A stretch of 64,000 nucleotides of DNA, from NCBI RefSeq assembly GCF_013423785.1, contig NZ_CP058952.1, positions 372,001 to 436,000 of the forward strand. The letters are read 5' to 3'. Position 1 is the first letter of the stretch. Each line of letters begins with the position of its first letter. The notes below the pieces were generated by a model that did not search any database, was not told the DNA's origin, and was given only the letters and a program-made list of their open reading frames with translations. Source of the DNA: Chitinibacter fontanus (lineage in GTDB: Bacteria > Pseudomonadota > Gammaproteobacteria > Burkholderiales > Chitinibacteraceae). This document shows, one piece after another, positions 19,859 to 29,759 of this stretch. The translations under genes were made by a program, and so were the position numbers.

Positions 19859-22800
19859 TAACGTGGCTCCTTATTAGGTTCAGCCGCACGATAGCGGCTA
19901 GCCGAGAAGTAGCGGCTAATCAGAACAAAAAAGACGGGAACGAAGAAAATCCCCAACACAGTCGCGGTCAGCATGCCACCCAAGACGCCAGTACCAATCG
20001 CATTTTGCGCCCCCGAGCCGGCACCACCCGCTAAAGCCAATGGCAAGACACCAAATCCGAAGGCCAGTGAAGTCATCACAATCGGGCGCAAGCGCATGCG
20101 TACCGCCTTCAAGGTTGCGGCCATCAGCTCCATGCCATCATCGACCAGCTCTTTGGCAAACTCGACGATCAGAATGGCATTTTTCGCCGACAAACCAATC
20201 GTCGTTAGCAGACCCACCTGGAAGTACACGTCATTACTCAAGCCACGCCCCATCGTCGCCGCTAGCGCACCGATCACGCCCAATGGCACCACCAGCATCA
20301 CCGAGAATGGAATCGACCAACTTTCATACAGCGCCGCTAGACACAAGAACACAATCAGCAAAGATAAGGCGTACAGCGCTGGCGCTTGCGCACCGGCTTC
20401 ACGCTCCTCCAGTGATAAACCACTCCACTCATAGCCAATGCCGGGTGGCAATTTGGCAATCATCGCTTCCATGGCCTTCATCGCATCGCCCGAGCTTTTA
20501 CCGGGTGCCGCCTGCCCTTGCAGATTCATCGACGGTACGCTGTTGTAGCGCGTCAAACGCGGCGAACCATAATCCCAACGGCTGGTCGCAAACGCAGAGA
20601 ACGGCACCATCTGACCACTGGCGTTTTTCACATACCAGCGATTAAGGTCTTCGGGCTTCATCCGGAATTGCGCATCTGCCTGCAGATACACTTTTTTCAC
20701 TCGGCCACGATCGACAAAATCATTCACATACGCAGAGCCCCAAGCCGCGGACAACGTTTGATTGATTTCGCTAATTGATAAGCCCAAAGCACTGGCTTTT
20801 TCCTGATCAATATCGAGCAGCAATTGCGCTGAATCGGGCTGACCATTGGGACGTACACCGACCACATTTGGGTCTTTGGCCGCCATCCCCAGCAGCATAT
20901 TGCGCGCTTCGGTGAGCTTTTCATGCCCTACACCGCCACGATCTTGTAACTGCAGATCAAAGCCCGAAGCGTTACCCAGCTCCATCACTGCAGGCGGGGC
21001 AAAAGCAAACACCATCGCCTCTTTGATCTGGGCAAACGCGCCATAGGCACGCCCCATCACGGCCTGAACGTGCTGGTCTTTTCCGTGGCGCTCGGACCAA
21101 TCTTTTAGCATCACAAAGCCGATACCGGCATTTTGCCCGCTACCACCAAAGCTGAAACCAGCCACGGTAAAAATCGATGCCACATTGGCTTTTTCATCAA
21201 CCAAAAAGTGCTTCTCAACTTTGTCCAACACACTGATGGTTTGCTCTTGCGTTGATCCTGCAGGCAACATCACCTGTGTGAACAAAATACCTTGATCTTC
21301 ATCGGGCAAGAACGACGTCGGCAAGCGCATAAACATCGCAACCATCACGCCAACCAGCAATAAATACACGACAACATAGCGGCCGGACTTCAACAGCCAT
21401 GCACTCACGGTATTTTGGTAGCGCTGATTCAGCCGTTCAAAACTGCGATTAAACCAGCCGAAGAAACCACTTTGGCCATGATGCGAACCTTTAGGTAAAG
21501 GTTTGAGCAAAGTGGCACACAGCGCTGGGCTTAACGTTAGCGCGACCAGCACAGATAGCGCCATCGCAGACACGACAGTGATCGAAAACTGGCGATAAAT
21601 CACCCCAGTTGAACCGCCAAAGAATGCCATCGGCACAAATACGGCTGACAGCACCAGCGCAATCCCGACCAGCGCGCCAGTAATTTGCGACATTGATTTG
21701 CGGGTGGCTTCTTTTGGGCTTAAGCCCTCTTCGCTCATCACCCGCTCGACGTTTTCCACCACCACAATGGCGTCATCGACCAACAGACCAATGGCTAGCA
21801 CCATCCCGAACATGGTTAGTGTATTGATCGAAAAGCCAAACGCCGCCATCACCCCGAAAGTACCTAGCAACACCACAGGCACCGCAATGGTTGGAATCAA
21901 CGTAGCACGGAAATTCTGCAAGAATAGATACATCACGCAGAACACCAAAATTACGGCCTCAACCAGCGTTTTAACGACTTCTTCAATCGATAATTTCACA
22001 AATGGGGTGGTGTCATACGGCACCACAACATCCATACCCGCCGGGAAATATGGCTGCATTTCAGCCATTTTGGCGCGAACCAGTTTCGCCGTTTCCAGCG
22101 CATTAGCACCCGTTGCCAAATTAATACCAATACCAGCGGCTGGTTTACCATTGAAGCGACTTTCTACGTCATAGCTTTCAGCTCCGCGCTCTACCCGGGC
22201 AACGTCTGACAGGCGCACTTGGCCACCGTCCGCTTTAACCCGTAGCAAAATACGGCCAAATTGCTCGGGGCTTTCCAGTCGACTTTGGGCAATAATCGCA
22301 GCATTAATGCGCTGCCCCGGTAATGCAGGCATCCCACCGACCTGACCGGCCGACACCTGAGCGTTTTGAGCTTTAATCGCTGCAATCACATCCTGAGTGG
22401 TGAGTTTGTAGCTAGCCAGTTTGTTAGGATCAACCCAGATACGCATCGCATATTGCGCACCAAATAGTTGCACATTACCTACGCCGTTAATCCGGCTGAT
22501 CGGGTCAATGATATTGGCAGCTGCATAGTCGGCGAGATCGGTTTTCGTCATATTGCCATCTTTGGCAACAAAACCAACCACCATCAGAAAGCTCGATGAC
22601 GACTTGGTAACCGTCACCCCTTGTTGCTGCACTTCCTGCGGCAATTGGGTCAACGCCAGTTGCAGTTTATTTTGCACCTGCACTTGGGCAATATCTGGGT
22701 CTGCATCGGCTTCAAAACTCAGGGTAATGCTCACAGAGCCAGATTCATCGCTGCTTGAGCTGATATACCTCAGCTTATCGATCCCCTTCATCTTTTGTTC

Positions 22801-22995
22801 GATAACTTGAGTTACCGAGTCTTCCACGGTTTTAGCCGCTGCACCTGGGTATTGCGCCGAAATCGTAATTGCCGGCGGAGCCACAGGCGGGTACTGCTCG
22901 ACGGCCAAGCCGCGAATGGCAAGCACACCGGCCAGCATAATAATCAAAGCGATCACCCATGCGAAAATGGGCCGATCAATAAAAAAACGCGCCAT
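19858..22995 (-). CDS. acrB: RND multidrug efflux transporter (AcrB/MexB type)
   Basis: 1045 residues, matching the HAE1 family (AcrB 1049). Starts with [23 protein letters not shown] and carries the paired proton-relay Asp residues in TM4 ([16 protein letters not shown]), about residue 405. Twelve membrane helices and two large periplasmic loops are visible. It exports drugs, dyes or solvents by proton antiport with the adaptor and duct genes at its sides. Named after the type member; orthology to E. coli acrB itself is not implied. Confidence 0.95.
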   Translation of the reverse strand: MARFFIDRPIFAWVIALIIMLAGVLAIRGLAVEQYPPVAPPAITISAQYPGAAAKTVEDSVTQVIEQKMKGIDKLRYISSSSDESGSVSITLSFEADADPDIAQVQVQNKLQLALTQLPQEVQQQGVTVTKSSSSFLMVVGFVAKDGNMTKTDLADYAAANIIDPISRINGVGNVQLFGAQYAMRIWVDPNKLASYKLTTQDVIAAIKAQNAQVSAGQVGGMPALPGQRINAAIIAQSRLESPEQFGRILLRVKADGGQVRLSDVARVERGAESYDVESRFNGKPAAGIGINLATGANALETAKLVRAKMAEMQPYFPAGMDVVVPYDTTPFVKLSIEEVVKTLVEAVILVFCVMYLFLQNFRATLIPTIAVPVVLLGTFGVMAAFGFSINTLTMFGMVLAIGLLVDDAIVVVENVERVMSEEGLSPKEATRKSMSQITGALVGIALVLSAVFVPMAFFGGSTGVIYRQFSITVVSAMALSVLVALTLSPALCATLLKPLPKGSHHGQSGFFGWFNRSFERLNQRYQNTVSAWLLKSGRYVVVYLLLVGVMVAMFMRLPTSFLPDEDQGILFTQVMLPAGSTQEQTISVLDKVEKHFLVDEKANVASIFTVAGFSFGGSGQNAGIGFVMLKDWSERHGKDQHVQAVMGRAYGAFAQIKEAMVFAFAPPAVMELGNASGFDLQLQDRGGVGHEKLTEARNMLLGMAAKDPNVVGVRPNGQPDSAQLLLDIDQEKASALGLSISEINQTLSAAWGSAYVNDFVDRGRVKKVYLQADAQFRMKPEDLNRWYVKNASGQMVPFSAFATSRWDYGSPRLTRYNSVPSMNLQGQAAPGKSSGDAMKAMEAMIAKLPPGIGYEWSGLSLEEREAGAQAPALYALSLLIVFLCLAALYESWSIPFSVMLVVPLGVIGALAATMGRGLSNDVYFQVGLLTTIGLSAKNAILIVEFAKELVDDGMELMAATLKAVRMRLRPIVMTSLAFGFGVLPLALAGGAGSGAQNAIGTGVLGGMLTATVLGIFFVPVFFVLISRYFSASRYRAAEPNKEPR

Positions 22996-23007
22996 CTTGT
23001 TACTCCT

Positions 23008-24177
23008 TTATTGGCGGGCTGCTGCGCTGGATGGCGTAGCAGTTTTGGCAACTTCGGCTTTCACCGGTACGCCTGGCTGTACTTTTTGCAAGCCTTCCAC
23101 AATGATTTGCTCGTTGCCTTTCAAGCCTTCGGTAATGAGCCACTGATCACCCACGGCACGGCTTGCCTTAACCTGAATCGCTTGTGCCTGCCCTTTGGCA
23201 TCTACGGCCATGACCATCGCCCCGCCCTTAGGAGTACGGATCAGGGCCGCCTGCGGAATCAGTACCGCATTACTCACATTGGCTTGAGCCAATTTGGCGC
23301 GCACAAACATCCCCGGCAGCAGGGTTTTGTCTGGATTTGGCACTAATACTCGCAGTGTTACGCCTCCCGTATCGGGATCGACTGTGGTATCAGCAAATTG
23401 CAAAGTACCGGGCTGTGGATATTCGCGGCCATCTTCAGTGATTAAGGTGACGCTCAGCCCTGCCCGTTTGGCTGCCGAGTCAGCAAACTCAGCTTTTAGT
23501 CGTACTAACTCAGCACTTGACTGGCTAATATCGACATAAATCGGGTCCAGTTGCTGTACCGTGGTTAAGGCGCTTGCTTGGCCAACGGCCAACAAAGCCC
23601 CTTCAGTCACAGCCGATTTACCAATTCGACCACTAATCGGAGAAGTAATTTGGCTATAGTTCAAATTGATTTTGGCAACTTGCTGCGCGGCTTTTGCCGC
23701 AGCAACATCGGCTTTGGCCTGCAAGTAAGCGGCCTGCGCATCGTCGTTTTCTTGTTTGCTCACGCCATTAATTGCAATCAATTCCTGATAACGCTCAGCT
23801 TTAAGACGAGTGCTAACCAGCGTAGCCTCCGCGCGGGCCAATGCCGCGCTGGCACTGTCATAACTCGCTTTGAAACTCGCGTCATCAATCTGGTACAAGG
23901 CTTGACCTGCTTTTACCTCAGCGCCCTCTGCAAACAAGCGCTTGAGCAAAATACCGCCGACTTGTGGACGAATCTCAGCAATACGATGCGCAACGGTCCG
24001 GCCCGGTAATTCGCGCTCAATCTTGACGTCTTGCACTTTCAAATTGACTACGCCAACTGGCACTGGGCCGTTTGCACCGGCCCCCTCTTGCGAGCCATGC
24101 TGACCACACGCGGCCAAAGTGGCGGCTAGCAGCGTCAGCGTCAATACACGAGGCAGGGACTTTAGCGATCTGGACAT
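23008..24177 (-). CDS. acrA: RND periplasmic adaptor lipoprotein (AcrA/MexA type)
   Basis: 389 residues. Signal peptide with lipobox LAAC (Cys24). The biotinyl-lipoyl half-motifs (RPQVGGILLKRLFAEGAEVKAGQALYQID and SPISGRIGKSAVTEG) flank a coiled-coil hairpin, then beta-barrel and membrane-proximal domains. First gene of the efflux operon; the next gene starts 12 bases on. Its promoter overlaps the TetR operator. Confidence 0.95.
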   Translation of the reverse strand: MSRSLKSLPRVLTLTLLAATLAACGQHGSQEGAGANGPVPVGVVNLKVQDVKIERELPGRTVAHRIAEIRPQVGGILLKRLFAEGAEVKAGQALYQIDDASFKASYDSASAALARAEATLVSTRLKAERYQELIAINGVSKQENDDAQAAYLQAKADVAAAKAAQQVAKINLNYSQITSPISGRIGKSAVTEGALLAVGQASALTTVQQLDPIYVDISQSSAELVRLKAEFADSAAKRAGLSVTLITEDGREYPQPGTLQFADTTVDPDTGGVTLRVLVPNPDKTLLPGMFVRAKLAQANVSNAVLIPQAALIRTPKGGAMVMAVDAKGQAQAIQVKASRAVGDQWLITEGLKGNEQIIVEGLQKVQPGVPVKAEVAKTATPSSAAARQ

Positions 24178-24248
24178 AATTGGTTCTCTTAATCAAATAC
24201 TTATCAATGAAAAGCCAACCAGATCCTGCTGGCCAGCTTGTATTTTTT

Positions 24249-24280
24249 AGAATGATCATTCTAGAATGAACGATCATTCT
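24249..24280. promoter_or_regulatory. Tandem palindromic operator for the TetR regulator
   Basis: Two adjoining inverted repeats: AGAATGATCATTCT (perfect, 24249-24262) and AGAATGA-ACGA-TCATTCT (24263-24280). They lie in the divergent intergenic region and cover the -10 box and the start of the pump transcript. Form and place are those of TetR/AcrR-family operators. Confidence 0.85.
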
Positions 24281-24304
24281 AATTTCTTACCAAAAAAATG
24301 ACAA
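24276..24304 (-). promoter_or_regulatory. Sigma-70 promoter of the efflux operon
   Basis: On the minus strand TTGTCA (24304-24299), a 17-base spacer and TAGAAT (24281-24276). The -10 box overlaps the second operator palindrome, so bound repressor would block it. Confidence 0.75.
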
Positions 24305-24315
24305 GTCAGTATAAT
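24287..24315 (+). promoter_or_regulatory. Sigma-70 promoter of the tetR-type gene
   Basis: TTACCA, a 17-base spacer and consensus TATAAT (24310-24315), 45 bases before the ATG at 24360. The operator ends just upstream of the -35 box, so the regulator may also control itself. It overlaps the divergent pump promoter. Confidence 0.65.
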
Positions 24316-24359
24316 TCCCCACCTAATATGGCTTGAGGAACTTAGGGAACTGTGTACAA

Positions 24360-24968
24360 ATGTGCGCCCAACTAATCGACATTCCAGAAATTGATAAAGC
24401 TGAAGCCCGGCGCTTGCAGGTGCTCGATGCTGCTGCCACCTGTTTTCGCGTTGCAGGCTTTCACGCCGCCAGTATGGCGTCCATCGCCAAGGCGGCAGGA
24501 ATGAGCGTCGGTCATATCTATCACTACTTTGACAATAAAGAAGCCATCATTTCAGCCATCATCGATCGTGAGCAGCACAAACAGCTACAAGTCATTCATA
24601 TGCTGCTGCATGCTGAGAACACCATTGCCGCATTGATTGAACATGCGGCTGAAGGCTTGGCTGACAGCCTCGATTTATCTAATTCAGCGCTTAATTTTGA
24701 AATGATCGCCGAAGCTTCTCGCAACCCCAAAGTCGCAGAAATGCTGCAAGCCTCGAACCGAGTTCTACATGAATTTGGTAAAGACATTATTACTAAAGCG
24801 CGGCAAGGATTGCCAGCACTGAGTGAAGCGGACAACGATGCGCGGTGCGACCTGATTATTTCTTTGTTTAATGGGCTTAGTATGCGTGCCATTAGTAATC
24901 CCGATCTTGATACCGAGGCAATCTTGCCGGCATTACAAAGAACCATCGTTCAAATTGTGCGTAGCTGA
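24360..24968 (+). CDS. TetR/AcrR family transcriptional regulator
   Basis: 202 residues from the ATG at 24360; an in-frame TTG at 24333 gives nine more residues and is less likely. The N-terminal helix-turn-helix is clear (MASIAKAAGMSVGHIYHYFDNKEAII, about residues 38-65). The C-terminal ligand domain is of the AcrR-like class. Divergent from the efflux operon with tandem palindromes between them, so it is very likely the local repressor, relieved by pump substrates. Confidence 0.93.
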   Translation: MCAQLIDIPEIDKAEARRLQVLDAAATCFRVAGFHAASMASIAKAAGMSVGHIYHYFDNKEAIISAIIDREQHKQLQVIHMLLHAENTIAALIEHAAEGLADSLDLSNSALNFEMIAEASRNPKVAEMLQASNRVLHEFGKDIITKARQGLPALSEADNDARCDLIISLFNGLSMRAISNPDLDTEAILPALQRTIVQIVRS

Positions 24969-24988
24969 TTAAGGCAACTTATAGTGAT

Positions 24989-25017
24989 AAAAAAGCCACT
25001 CCGCAGAGTGGCTTTTT
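24989..25017. terminator. Bidirectional terminator, tetR-type gene / ettA
   Basis: GCCACTC/GAGTGGC stem with CGCA loop, flanked by six A and five T. Confidence 0.92.
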
Positions 25018-25031
25018 GAATTGATGATCGA

Positions 25032-26699
25032 TTAACGAGAGATGGGCTTGTAGCGAATGCGTTTCGGTTTCGCTCCCTCTTCACCCAGACGTTTCTTCTT
25101 GTCGGCTTCGTATTCTTGATAGTTACCGTCAAAGAATGTCCATTGCGAATCGCCCTCAGCCGCCAAAATGTGCGTGGCGATACGGTCAAGGAACCAGCGA
25201 TCATGGGAGATCACAAAAGCCGTACCGGCAAATTCAAGCAAAGCGTCTTCCAATGCACGCAAAGTTTCCACGTCCAAGTCATTCGATGGCTCGTCAAGCA
25301 GCAAAACATTACCGCCTTTCAGTAGCGTTTTGGCCAAATGCAAACGACCGCGCTCACCACCGGATAGATTACCGACGATTTTTGCTTGATCGGCACCTTT
25401 GAAGTTAAAGCGACCCAGATAGGCGCGGCTGCTCATCTCGAACTTGCCGACAGTGATCAGATCATGGCCACCTGATACGTCTTCAAAGACTGTTTTGCTG
25501 TTTTCCAAGCCTTCACGACTTTGCTCAACAAAAGCCATTTGCGTGGTTTTACCGATTTCCACTTCACCGCTATCAGGCAATTCTTTACCAGCGATCATTT
25601 TGAACAGTGTCGATTTACCTGCGCCATTAGGGCCGATAATGCCGACAATCGCACCGGCTGGCACATTAAAGCTCAGATTGTCGATCAACAGACGATCACC
25701 AAAGGCTTTCGACACGCCTTTAAACTCAATCACTTTATCGCCCAGACGCTCAGCGACGGGAATAAAGATTTCTTGAGTTTCATTGCGTTTTTGATGCTCA
25801 AAGCTGCTCAATTCTTCAAAGCGGGCAATACGCGCTTTCGATTTAGCTTGGCGACCTTTGGCGTTTTGGCGTACCCATTCCAGCTCTTTGTTCAGGGCTT
25901 TCTGGCGCGCAGATTCTTGCGACTCTTCCAGTTTCAAGCGAGCTTCTTTTTGCTCCAGCCAAGATGAGTAGTTGCCTTTCCAAGGGATACCTTGGCCACG
26001 GTCCAACTCCAAAATCCACTCAGCGGCATTGTCGAGGAAGTAACGATCGTGTGTTACCGCCACGACGGTCCCCGGGAAGCGCACCAGGAATTGCTCCAGC
26101 CATTCAACCGACTCGGCATCCAAGTGATTGGTTGGCTCGTCGAGCAAGAGCATATCTGGTTTCGAGAGCAGCAATTTGCACAGGGCTACGCGGCGTTTTT
26201 CACCACCGGATAGATTGCCAACAATCGCGTCCCACTCTGGCAAGCGCAGCGCGTCGGCGGCAATTTCGAGTTGCAACTCAACATTTTCACCGGAACCTGC
26301 CGAAATAATCGCTTCCAATCGCGCTTGCTCTTCGGCCAGCGCGTCAAAATCAGCGTCTTCTTCGGCATACGCTGCGTACACGGCTTCAAGCTTGGCTTGC
26401 GCTTCAAATACTTCGCCCAAACCGCTTTCAACTTCTTGGCGCACGGTATTGGTGGCGGTCAACTCTGGCTCTTGCGCCAAATAGCCGATTTTAATGCCGG
26501 GCAAATGCTGGACTTCGCCGTCGTATTCTTTGTCGACGCCAGCCATGATTTTCAATACAGTCGATTTACCTGAGCCGTTCAAACCCAAGAGACCGATTTT
26601 TGCGCCCGGAAAAAAAGACAGGGAAATGTCTTTAATAATTTGGCGCTTGGGAGGAACAATTTTGCTCACGCGGAGCATGGACATAACGTACTGGGCCAT
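25032..26699 (-). CDS. ettA: Energy-dependent translational throttle protein EttA
   Basis: 555 residues, the size of E. coli EttA. Two ABC domains: Walker A LNGSGKST and GPNGAGKST, signatures LSGGEKRR and LSGGERGR, Walker B LLLDEPTNHLD and LLLDEPSNDLD. The interdomain linker with the Arg/Lys-rich ARQKALNKELEWVRQNAKGRQAKSKAR is the P-site tRNA interaction motif of this ABC-F subfamily. EttA binds the ribosomal E site and gates the first elongation steps according to ATP/ADP. Monocistronic. Confidence 0.95.
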   Translation of the reverse strand: MAQYVMSMLRVSKIVPPKRQIIKDISLSFFPGAKIGLLGLNGSGKSTVLKIMAGVDKEYDGEVQHLPGIKIGYLAQEPELTATNTVRQEVESGLGEVFEAQAKLEAVYAAYAEEDADFDALAEEQARLEAIISAGSGENVELQLEIAADALRLPEWDAIVGNLSGGEKRRVALCKLLLSKPDMLLLDEPTNHLDAESVEWLEQFLVRFPGTVVAVTHDRYFLDNAAEWILELDRGQGIPWKGNYSSWLEQKEARLKLEESQESARQKALNKELEWVRQNAKGRQAKSKARIARFEELSSFEHQKRNETQEIFIPVAERLGDKVIEFKGVSKAFGDRLLIDNLSFNVPAGAIVGIIGPNGAGKSTLFKMIAGKELPDSGEVEIGKTTQMAFVEQSREGLENSKTVFEDVSGGHDLITVGKFEMSSRAYLGRFNFKGADQAKIVGNLSGGERGRLHLAKTLLKGGNVLLLDEPSNDLDVETLRALEDALLEFAGTAFVISHDRWFLDRIATHILAAEGDSQWTFFDGNYQEYEADKKKRLGEEGAKPKRIRYKPISR

Positions 26700-26831
26700 G
26701 AGATAGATCCAATGCTAAAGAATGGTGCAGAGTGTAGCAAATACTCGGGCACTGCGCCCAGCCAACATTAATACTCCCACACCGTATTACTCTTTAAGCA
26801 TTAAAGAAAAAAGCTCATAAACGAATACCTA

Positions 26832-27176
26832 TCAAGCACCGATAGGCGTTTGCCAATCGCACTCGATCGACACAACTGATCGGTCGCTAGTAAGCTGTAA
26901 ACCATATTGATCTGCCTGGGCGCTCACTGGCAAGCGATGAGTAACACGACCAATTTGCGTTACCTTGCCTTGCCCATCGGCCGTGACATACAAACCGATA
27001 AAACGCTGTGCCATAGAACGCAAAGCCAGCGGCATACGCCCAATCATTCGACTTGATAACATCGGCGCTGCGCCACGAAAAGCTGGTTGAGCCAAATATT
27101 CAATTAAAGCCATAGGTACTTGAAGCTGTTTTTGTTGAGCAAATGCAACGCTTGAAACTCGAAAACGATAAGTCAT
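26832..27176 (-). CDS. Uncharacterised protein under a doubly operated promoter
   Basis: 114 residues from the ATG at 27176, which follows GAGGTGG by 6 bases. No family recognised. It opens MTYRFRVSSVAFAQQ, has no clear signal peptide or membrane helix, has several Arg/Met-rich segments in the middle and an acidic-polar C-terminus. No helix-turn-helix was recognised, so autoregulation cannot be claimed. Its promoter is flanked by two GAAC-N4-GTTC palindromes. It is divergent from the flagellin gene. A stress-induced or tightly repressed role is possible but only inferred. Confidence 0.7.
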   Translation of the reverse strand: MTYRFRVSSVAFAQQKQLQVPMALIEYLAQPAFRGAAPMLSSRMIGRMPLALRSMAQRFIGLYVTADGQGKVTQIGRVTHRLPVSAQADQYGLQLTSDRSVVSIECDWQTPIGA

Positions 27177-27194
27177 TGAAAGCCACCTCAAATA

Positions 27195-27256
27195 GAACGT
27201 ACGTTCACAATACAAGACGATTGCCTAAACCTCAAGCAAAAAAAGAACGAATGTTC
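27195..27256 (-). promoter_or_regulatory. Promoter flanked by two GAAC-N4-GTTC operators
   Basis: On the minus strand TTGAGG (27235-27230), a 17-base spacer and TATTGT (27212-27207). Perfect palindrome GAACGTACGTTC (27195-27206) abuts the -10 box on its downstream side, and GAACGAATGTTC (27245-27256) lies just above the -35 box. Centre-to-centre distance is 50 bp, about five helical turns. Confidence 0.6.
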
Positions 27257-27269
27257 TACAAAAACAACA

Positions 27270-27285
27270 TGGCAAGTTTTGTGAG
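27270..27285 (+). promoter_or_regulatory. Weak sigma-54-like site upstream of flagellin
   Basis: TGGCAAG followed by TTTTGTGAG matches the -24 GG part but the -12 part has GA instead of GC. No sigma-28 box was found here. Recorded because a flagellin promoter must exist in this stretch (27216-27361). Confidence 0.2.
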
Positions 27286-27373
27286 ACCGCCAGTCACATC
27301 GATTCGCTAAAACATTGAAAAAGTAGTATTTTTACAGTAAGTACATAAATAAATCGTCTTTTGGAGGTGCATC

Positions 27374-28195
27374 ATGGCCCTCGGACTCAATACCAATGTG
27401 ACATCACTGTCCGCTCAGCGATACACGACGAACACTCAGGATGCACAAGCCAGAACGCTGAATGCTCTTTCGTCGGGAAAACGCATCAACTCTGCGGCGG
27501 ACGATGCGGCTGGGTCGGCCATTATCGAGCGCTTTGCGGCGCAAATCATCGGGAACAGCCAAGGCATTCGTAATCTGAATGACGCCGTTTCATTATCCCA
27601 AACGGCTGAAGGCGCCATCTCGTCAATCTCTGACAATACCGAGCGAATTCGTGAGCTGACCGTGGCCGCGGGTAATAGCACTCTATCGGCCAGTGACCGG
27701 CAAGCCCTACAAGCAGAAGTCAATCAGCTTAGCCAAAGTAATAACGACATTATTCAAAACACACAATTTAATGGCATGGCTATTTTGCAAGGTGGCAGTT
27801 TTAATTTTCAAGGAGGCGCCAACAGTGGCCAATTGCAAAATCTAAACACTGGCAATCTGGCGGGAAGTGGTGCTTTGGCCAGTGTTGCTGGCCAAATTGA
27901 TCTCTCCAGCGTGGCAGCGGCCAACACAAGCCTGAATGCTCTGGATCAAGATCTGCAACGCATTAGTAACGAACGCAGCAATCTTGGGGCATTTCAAAAT
28001 GGGATTGAAGCGAACATCAACAATTTACGCGTGTCGATCGAAAATCAGGCCGCAGCCAAATCGCGCATTGCAGATACAGATTACGCCGCGCAAACTGCCA
28101 ATCTGGCGCAAGAATCAATTCGGAGCCAAGCAGGCTTAGCCATGCAAGCGCAGGCAAATGCGTCCAGTAAACAAGTGCTCAGCCTATTGAGATAA
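27374..28195 (+). CDS. fliC: Flagellin
   Basis: 273 residues. Start fixed by GGAGG 7 bases before the ATG. The N-terminal D0/D1 (MALGLNTNVTSLSAQRYTTNTQ...ALSSGKRINSAADDAAGSAIIERF) and C-terminal D1/D0 (NLRVSIENQAAAKSRIADTDYAAQTANLAQESIRSQAGLAMQAQAN...QVLSLLR) are both conserved, with only a short variable middle, so the filament lacks large surface domains. No flaG, fliD or fliS follows. Terminated by a modest hairpin. Confidence 0.97.
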   Translation: MALGLNTNVTSLSAQRYTTNTQDAQARTLNALSSGKRINSAADDAAGSAIIERFAAQIIGNSQGIRNLNDAVSLSQTAEGAISSISDNTERIRELTVAAGNSTLSASDRQALQAEVNQLSQSNNDIIQNTQFNGMAILQGGSFNFQGGANSGQLQNLNTGNLAGSGALASVAGQIDLSSVAAANTSLNALDQDLQRISNERSNLGAFQNGIEANINNLRVSIENQAAAKSRIADTDYAAQTANLAQESIRSQAGLAMQAQANASSKQVLSLLR

Positions 28196-28206
28196 ACCGT
28201 GGGTAT

Positions 28207-28227
28207 AGCCCTAAAGGGCCTTCTTTT
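28207..28227 (+). terminator. Probable terminator after flagellin
   Basis: GCCC-TAAA-GGGC hairpin followed by CTTCTTTT, 12 bases after the stop. Short stem. Confidence 0.55.
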
Positions 28228-28310
28228 AAAGAGCCAGGGGAATATACCTGCGAAAAACCTAATTTAAATGCAGCTCAACGATAAGCCGTAGACAAGCGGA
28301 CTACGAGTGC

Positions 28311-28898
28311 ATGGGCTTGTGGCATAATAGACTTCTTGTTGATTGCACCGAAGCCCTTGTTTTGTCAAAGCACTTCTCCCCCTCATTTTGGCATTCACCC
28401 TTGGCACGCGCACCACGGCATTTGCGGCCTTGGTTATGTGAGCAAGGCTCATTAACTCAACGCTTAATTGCCCATTTTCCAAGCTTTTCGGTGCGAGTCT
28501 TGCGGCAAGGCTATTATCGAGCCCATCTGGATGAACAACTGATTTTCACCCCCCGATTTGAGCGGGTAGCGACGCGGGAAGTACTTCTGTGCAGCGAAAA
28601 TACTCCGCTAGTATTCGCTCACAGCATCACAAGCCGGAGCAGCATGCGCCGTGGTTTTTATCTACTTGGCCGCACTGGAAGCCGCCCATTAGGTGCTTTA
28701 CTTTTTGCCGACCCCAAAATCAAACGATCATGCTTATCGTGTCGGCAAATTGATCGGCGCCACTTACTATGGCGCAAGGCAGTTGCTGCGGCAGGCCCAC
28801 AGGCTAAAACCCTCTGGGCACGCCGCTCTGTGTTTTACTCCGGACAGGATCAACTCCTGATTACTGAAGTCTTTTTGTCGCCTTTGCTCATACCATGA
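28311..28898 (+). CDS. ubiC: Chorismate pyruvate-lyase
   Basis: 195 residues. Conserved blocks of UbiC are seen: GSLTQRL near the N-terminus, TREVLLC, the [14 protein letters not shown] segment and LWARRSVF...LLITEVFL at the end. It splits chorismate to 4-hydroxybenzoate and pyruvate, first step to ubiquinone. Its stop overlaps the ubiA start by 4 bases (ATGA). The ribosome site before the ATG at 28311 is poor, so the true start could be a little downstream. Confidence 0.9.
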   Translation: MGLWHNRLLVDCTEALVLSKHFSPSFWHSPLARAPRHLRPWLCEQGSLTQRLIAHFPSFSVRVLRQGYYRAHLDEQLIFTPRFERVATREVLLCSENTPLVFAHSITSRSSMRRGFYLLGRTGSRPLGALLFADPKIKRSCLSCRQIDRRHLLWRKAVAAAGPQAKTLWARRSVFYSGQDQLLITEVFLSPLLIP

Positions 28899-29758
28899 CA
28901 CTTCAACATCGCCTTTCTGCCTATTACCGACTGGCCCGCATGGATAAACCGATTGGCACCTTGCTACTGCTGTGGCCCACCCTGTGGGGCTTATGGATTG
29001 CAGGCAAGGGGCTGCCTGATTGGCAACTGGTAGTTATTTTTTGCCTGGGCACTTTTTTGATGCGCTCTGCGGGCTGTGTGATTAATGATTGGGCTGATCG
29101 CGATTTTGATGGGCACGTTGAACGCACCAAAGCACGTCCGCTCGCAGCAGGCGAAGTCTCCTCACGCGAAGCGCTATACTTAGCGGCGGCACTTGCATTG
29201 CTAGCGCTGATCATTGCTTTGCCACTCAATACACTGGCCTTAACTTTAACGATTCCTGCCGTGTTTTTAGCGGGTTCCTATCCATTTACCAAACGTTTTT
29301 TGGCCATCCCACAGGCTTATCTAGGCATTGCCTTCAGCTTTGGCATTCCGATGGCATTTGCCGCGCAAAATGGAGCAATTCCATCAATGGCTTGGTGGCT
29401 TATGTTAGCCAATTTGCTCTGGACGATTGCCTACGATACGGAGTACGCCATCGTGGACAAGCCAGACGACCTCAAAATCGGCATCAAAACATCTGCCATT
29501 ACTTTTGGCCAATATGATGTGCTAGCCGTAATGCTGTGCCATCTAGCATTTCTACTCATTATGTATTGGCTCGGGCAATCCATTGGCATGGGGTATTTCT
29601 ACTCAACTGGCCTTGGTCTGGCGGCAGTTCTGATTGCGCTGCAATATCCCCAGATACGCCATCGCGAGCGGCAACGCTGTTTTCAGGCCTTTTTGAGTAA
29701 CAACCGAGTAGGAGCAGTGATTTTTTTGGCAATCTTGCTCGACTATACAGTGCGTTAA
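28895..29758 (+). CDS. ubiA: 4-hydroxybenzoate octaprenyltransferase
   Basis: 287 residues, multi-helix membrane enzyme. The first Asp-rich motif [21 protein letters not shown] (about 68-88) and the second [19 protein letters not shown] are intact; they bind Mg-polyprenyl diphosphate. It joins the prenyl tail to 4-hydroxybenzoate made by UbiC. Translationally coupled to ubiC and followed after one base by an unknown membrane-protein gene. The next decarboxylation enzyme, UbiD, is at 47.6 kb. Confidence 0.96.
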   Translation: MTLQHRLSAYYRLARMDKPIGTLLLLWPTLWGLWIAGKGLPDWQLVVIFCLGTFLMRSAGCVINDWADRDFDGHVERTKARPLAAGEVSSREALYLAAALALLALIIALPLNTLALTLTIPAVFLAGSYPFTKRFLAIPQAYLGIAFSFGIPMAFAAQNGAIPSMAWWLMLANLLWTIAYDTEYAIVDKPDDLKIGIKTSAITFGQYDVLAVMLCHLAFLLIMYWLGQSIGMGYFYSTGLGLAAVLIALQYPQIRHRERQRCFQAFLSNNRVGAVIFLAILLDYTVR

Positions 29759-29759
29759 C

